DNA from: Actinomycetes bacterium
GTDB lineage: Bacteria; Actinomycetota; Actinomycetes; Mycobacteriales; Mycobacteriaceae
Assembly (NCBI GenBank): GCA_023416315.1
Contig: JAEZIA010000179.1
Coordinates: forward strand, 1 to 9,107
Reading direction: 5' to 3'
DNA: 9,107 nucleotides
The position numbers and the translations under genes were made by a program. The notes below the pieces were generated by a model, which was given only the letters and a program-made list of their open reading frames with translations, was not told where the DNA came from and did no database searches. Shown here piece by piece: positions 6,644 to 9,107 of the stretch (position 1 is its first letter; each line of letters begins with the position of its first letter).

Positions 6644-8324
6644 GGCTGCGGACCGCCTCGATGCGGGCCTTGAGCTGATCGCTGGTGGCCGCCGCCACCG
6701 GCGGTCCGCCGCAGACCCGGCGTAGTTCGTTGTGGATCTGGCCGTGTGTCTTGCCGGTGCGGTGGTGCGCCAGCGACACCAGGGCGTTGAGCTCGCGGCG
6801 CAGATCGCGCAGCTGACCGTGGGTGGTCAGCCGCGGCGCCTCGCCGCTGGCGGTGCGCTTGGTGAGCTGTTCTTCTTGCCTGCGCCGCAACAGGTCTCGC
6901 ATCGACTCGGCGTCCAGCAGGCCGGGGATACCGAGGTAGTCGGCCTCCTCCTCGCTGCCCGCCGGGGTCGCCGTCCCGAATGACGACCCGTCGAAGATCA
7001 CCTGATCGAGCTCGGCGTCGGCGCCGAGGTACTCGATCTTGTTCTCCTGATCGCCGGGCTCGTCGCGGTTTTGCTTGGCCAGCTCGGCCTCGAGCGGATC
7101 GTCGTCGAGGTTCTCCCGGTGCGGCTTGCCGAGCACGTGATTGCGCTGGGCCTCCATTTCGCTGGCCAGCAGCAGCAGGTTGGGCACCGAGGGCAAGAAG
7201 ATGCAGGCGGTCTCGCCCGGGCGGCGGGAACGCACGAACCGGCCGATCGCCTGGGCGAAGAACAGCGGGGTCGAGGCGCTGGTGGCGTACACACCGACGG
7301 CCAGGCGCGGCACGTCGACGCCCTCGGAGACCATCCGGACTGCCACCAGCCAGCGCGAGGTGCTCGCCGAGAACTGCGAGATGCGGTCCGAGGCGCCCTT
7401 GTCGTCGGACAGCACGACGGTGGGTTCCTCGCCGGTGATCTTCACCAGCAGCTTGGCGTAGGCGCGCGCGGCGGTCTGGTCGGAGGCGATGATCATGCCG
7501 CCGGCGTCGGGCACGTGCTGGCGTAGGCCGCGCAGCCGGGTGTCGGCGGCGGCGATCACCGCGGGCATCCACTCGCCGGTCGGGTTGAGCGCCGTCTTCC
7601 ACGCCCGCGCGGTCTGCTCGGCGGTCAACGGCTCGCCGAGGCGTGCCGCGTGTTCCTCGCCGGCACTGTCCCGCCAGCGCGCCTCACCCGAGTAGGCCAT
7701 GAACATCACCGGCCGCACGACGCCGTCGGCGAGCGCGTCGGAGTAGCCGTAGACGTGATCGGCTTTGGACCGGGCGAAGCCATCGGGCCCGGTCTCGTAG
7801 GTGACGAACGGGATCGGGCTGTCGTCGCTGCGGAACGGGGTGCCGGTCAGCGCGAGTCGGCGGGTGGCGTCGTCGAACGCCTCCCGGATCGCGTCGCCCC
7901 AGCTCTTGGCGTCACCGCCGTGGTGGATCTCGTCGAACACGACGAGGGTCTTGCGGTTCTCGGTGCGAACCCGGTGCCGGGTGGGGTGGCTGGCGACCTG
8001 GGCGTAGGTGACGACGACGCCGTGGTACTCCGCGGAGGTCTGCGAGTTGGAGTTGGAGAACTTGGGGTCCAGCGCGATGCCCTGGCGGGCCGCGGCCTGC
8101 GCCCACTGGATCTTGAGGTGCTCGGTCGGGACGACGATTGTGATGGCCTCGACGGTGCCCTCGGCAAGGAGTTCGGCGACGATCCGCAAAGCGAAGGTGG
8201 TCTTGCCGGCGCCCGGGGTCGCCACAGCGAGGAAATCACGCGGCTTGGCGGCCAGATATTTGACCAACGCCCGTCGCTGCCAGCCCCGTAGTGCCTGGGT
8301 GCTGGGCGCATCCACTGCCCGCAC
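6633..8324 (-). CDS. Superfamily 2 DEAH-type helicase (ResIII/XPB-like core) with an unassigned C-terminal region
   Basis: This 563-residue protein is an ATP-driven nucleic-acid helicase or translocase. Motifs in order are: a Q-like LRGWQRRAL at 12-20, Walker A TPGAGKT at 36-42, motif Ia VVPTEHLKIQW at 64-74, motif II DEIH at 131-134, motif III TGTP at 160-163, motif V MVSEGVDVP at 331-339 and motif VI QAIGRFVR at 358-365. All ATPase residues are intact. The second RecA-like lobe spans about 255-400. From about 410 an acidic stretch leads to a charged, probably helical C-terminal region ending in SLTS, which I do not recognise. The start is GTG at 8324, supported by GAGAGGAG eight bases upstream. 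The gene stands alone on its strand, with no nuclease, methylase or other defence partner beside it in this window. DNA repair or RNA processing are possible roles, but neither is shown by the sequence. Confidence 0.88.
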   Translation of the reverse strand: MRAVDAPSTQALRGWQRRALVKYLAAKPRDFLAVATPGAGKTTFALRIVAELLAEGTVEAITIVVPTEHLKIQWAQAAARQGIALDPKFSNSNSQTSAEYHGVVVTYAQVASHPTRHRVRTENRKTLVVFDEIHHGGDAKSWGDAIREAFDDATRRLALTGTPFRSDDSPIPFVTYETGPDGFARSKADHVYGYSDALADGVVRPVMFMAYSGEARWRDSAGEEHAARLGEPLTAEQTARAWKTALNPTGEWMPAVIAAADTRLRGLRQHVPDAGGMIIASDQTAARAYAKLLVKITGEEPTVVLSDDKGASDRISQFSASTSRWLVAVRMVSEGVDVPRLAVGVYATSASTPLFFAQAIGRFVRSRRPGETACIFLPSVPNLLLLASEMEAQRNHVLGKPHRENLDDDPLEAELAKQNRDEPGDQENKIEYLGADAELDQVIFDGSSFGTATPAGSEEEADYLGIPGLLDAESMRDLLRRRQEEQLTKRTASGEAPRLTTHGQLRDLRRELNALVSLAHHRTGKTHGQIHNELRRVCGGPPVAAATSDQLKARIEAVRSLTS

Positions 8325-8332
8325 CCGTGGGA

Positions 8333-8340
8333 CTCCTCTC
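8333..8340 (-). promoter_or_regulatory. Ribosome binding site of the helicase gene
   Basis: GAGAGGAG on the minus strand (8340 to 8333) is a strong Shine-Dalgarno sequence. It is separated by eight bases from GTG at 8324-8322. It decides the start codon in favour of this GTG over the in-frame GTG three codons later. Confidence 0.7.
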
Positions 8341-8351
8341 GGTCGAGATGG

Positions 8352-8357
8352 ACTCTA
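8352..8357 (-). promoter_or_regulatory. Candidate -10 box of the helicase gene
   Basis: TAGAGT on the minus strand (8357 to 8352) fits TANNNT and would start a transcript near 8345, giving a 5' leader of about 20 bases that contains the strong ribosome binding site. No convincing -35 box is seen at 16-18 bases. Pattern evidence only. Confidence 0.3.
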
Positions 8358-8453
8358 GCGCAAGCGGATACGCAGACGCATATCGATCCGGCGTGTCGGT
8401 GAACGGGTAGTTGCTGTCGGCGCCTGGCCCGAGCAGGGTGGGTCTACCCGTAA

Positions 8454-8480
8454 TTGACATCGTCGAAAATCGAGTAGCCC
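8454..8480 (+). promoter_or_regulatory. Candidate promoter upstream of the surface-protein gene
   Basis: TTGACA at 8454-8459 is a perfect -35 consensus pointing toward the gene at 8570. The best -10 partner is TAGCCC at 8475-8480, which is weak and has a short 15-base spacer. A second possible -10, TACCAT at 8512-8517, fits TANNNT but lacks a good -35. Either would leave a leader of roughly 45-85 bases. The first candidate overlaps the hairpin at 8464-8496. Confidence 0.3.
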
Positions 8481-8496
8481 ACTACGCGGGTTTTCG
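8464..8496. repeat. Long interrupted inverted repeat (33 bases) with terminator-like flanks
   Basis: Outer arms CGAAAA (8464-8469) and TTTTCG (8491-8496) are perfect complements. Inside them GTAG (8474-8477) pairs with CTAC (8482-8485) around the loop CCCA. C8471-G8488 and G8472-C8487 add pairs, leaving an A-G mismatch and a short bulge. The T tract follows the stem on both strands, so it resembles a bidirectional terminator. Its place between two divergent genes makes an operator or a leader attenuator equally possible. Confidence 0.5.
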
Positions 8497-8525
8497 CTGG
8501 CAGCGCGCTCTTACCATTCCCGAAG

Positions 8526-8540
8526 CTCCTTCACAAGGAG
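8526..8540 (+). repeat. Small perfect hairpin holding a Shine-Dalgarno-like sequence in the leader
   Basis: CTCCTT (8526-8531) and AAGGAG (8535-8540) are perfect complements around the three-base loop CAC. The right arm continues as AAGGAGG, close to an ideal anti-16S match, but lies 28 bases before the chosen ATG and only one base before an in-frame GTG at 8543. It is therefore badly placed for either start. The site used for ATG 8570 is more likely GGGGGAG at 8557-8563, six bases upstream. Confidence 0.45.
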
Positions 8541-8569
8541 GGGTGCGCAGCGCAGCGGGGGAGAAGCGA

Positions 8570-9107
8570 ATGTCGTACGCAAAATACATCGGTCGGGTCG
8601 GAGCGCTGGCGGTGGCGCTTGGAATCGGCACAGCGATTGGGCAGGGATGTGCTGTCGCCTCGGCTGATGATTCAGGGGGTGCCTCGTCGAACCGAGCGGC
8701 GCATTCTGGTGGCGTCGCCCACCACAAACCCCAAACCGGACGTCCCTCAGCTAATTCCGCTGCGGCACGCGGTGAGCGGACCGCAACGGCAGCGGCGCCG
8801 CGAGCGTCGGTATCCGCACCGCTGACACGGTCGGTGCGGTTCGCCGCGGATTCCGGAACGGCAACCGCGCCGGTCGCACCGCAGGTGCCCGCGCCGGCCG
8901 CCGAGATTCAGACCGCTCTCCTGGCGTTTGTCCGTCGCCAAGAAGAGCCGACCGGCGTGGCTGCCGCGGTGCCCTCGGGGAATCGGCCGCCGACGGCGGT
9001 CAATGATGGTGGGTTCACTGTTGCTGAGGACACGGTTAAGACGATCACTGCGGGGCAGTTGGTGGGTAATGACACCGATCCTGATGCTGGGGACAAGGGC
9101 AAGTTGT
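8570..9107 (+). CDS. Secreted mycobacterial repeat protein (cadherin/VCBS-like), 5' part only
   Basis: I translated this by hand: 179 codons, open at the right edge. The start ATG at 8570 has GGGGGAG six bases upstream. Residues 1-32 form a Sec signal peptide: basic start, hydrophobic core GALAVALGIGTAIG at 11-24, and a likely signal peptidase I cut after ASA at 30-32. C27 is not in a proper lipobox. Residues 33-135 are an Ala/Pro/Ser-rich low-complexity linker containing TALLAFVRRQ at 115-124. I remember a similar YIGRVGALAVALGIG plus LLAFVRR module heading many mycobacterial exported proteins. From about 138, RPPTAVNDGGFTVAEDT and VGNDTDPDAGD begin a cadherin/VCBS-type tandem repeat. Such proteins are usually long, calcium-binding and cell-surface. 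Adhesion is a possible role, by family only. Third codon positions become T-rich from about 8990 (see findings). Confidence 0.8.
   Translation, partial: MSYAKYIGRVGALAVALGIGTAIGQGCAVASADDSGGASSNRAAHSGGVAHHKPQTGRPSANSAAARGERTATAAAPRASVSAPLTRSVRFAADSGTATAPVAPQVPAPAAEIQTALLAFVRRQEEPTGVAAAVPSGNRPPTAVNDGGFTVAEDTVKTITAGQLVGNDTDPDAGDKGKL

Noticed and set aside
6523..7602. 359-residue minus-strand frame inside the helicase gene
   Set aside because: Out of frame with the helicase motifs and of arginine-rich shadow composition.
6633..8324. Helicase as part of an anti-phage or restriction system
   Set aside because: The core is ResIII-like, but no nuclease, methylase or other defence gene lies beside it, so there is no support within this window.
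8440..8449. Small palindrome GGGT-CT-ACCC, and a similar GGTCTACCC at 6151-6159
   Set aside because: Four-base arms are too short to support an operator, and two occurrences in GC-rich DNA may be chance.
8236..8460. Possible 74-residue protein encoded upstream of and overlapping the helicase start
   Set aside because: No ribosome binding site or known motif, and its 3' half overlaps helicase coding sequence out of frame.
8586..8668. Lipoprotein signal at C27 of the surface protein
   Set aside because: The residues before the cysteine (IGQG) do not fit the lipobox; the ASA site after it fits signal peptidase I better.
8482..8727. 81-residue minus-strand frame opposite the surface-protein start
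   Set aside because: Antisense to a signal-peptide-bearing gene; no domain and no ribosome binding site evidence.

Overview
The window is high-GC, gene-dense actinobacterial chromosome, and almost certainly comes from a mycobacterium. The left half has the gene order of the Mycobacterium tuberculosis Rv0435c to Rv0439c block: CDC48-like AAA ATPase, pssA, psd, moeA2, SDR. The proteins also match what I remember of those families. No tRNA, rRNA, CRISPR array or insertion sequence was seen.

Layout. Positions 1-5253 hold five tightly packed minus-strand genes. In transcription order they are an SDR oxidoreductase (4333-5253), the molybdopterin molybdotransferase moeA2 (3134-4333), phosphatidylserine decarboxylase psd (2389-3102), CDP-diacylglycerol-serine phosphatidyltransferase pssA (1538-2392) and a tandem AAA ATPase (1-1534, cut by the window edge). 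Three junctions overlap or nearly touch: TGATG between SDR and moeA2, GTGA between psd and pssA, and TAG-CGC-GTG between pssA and the ATPase. PssA makes phosphatidylserine and Psd decarboxylates it to phosphatidylethanolamine, so the core of the run is an aminophospholipid pathway.

A 58-base divergent gap separates this run from two plus-strand genes: a HAD-IIA phosphatase-like protein (5312-6127) and an SRPBCC/START-like protein (6164-6643). They converge with, and overlap by 11 bases, a superfamily 2 DEAH-type helicase on the minus strand (6633-8324). In M. tuberculosis I expect groEL2 next to the SDR gene, so the gene content right of about 5254 differs there.

A 245-base intergenic region (8325-8569) carries promoter-like sequences and two hairpins. 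After it, a secreted, repeat-type (cadherin/VCBS-like) surface protein starts at 8570 and runs off the right edge. Its codon use changes where the first repeat begins.

No clearly new multi-gene system was found. The points most worth a second look are the D1 domain of the AAA protein, which has lost Walker A, Walker B and arginine-finger residues together; -10 boxes placed for leaderless transcription at psd and at the SDR/HAD divergent pair; the long hairpin at 8464-8496; and the codon-use break in the surface protein.
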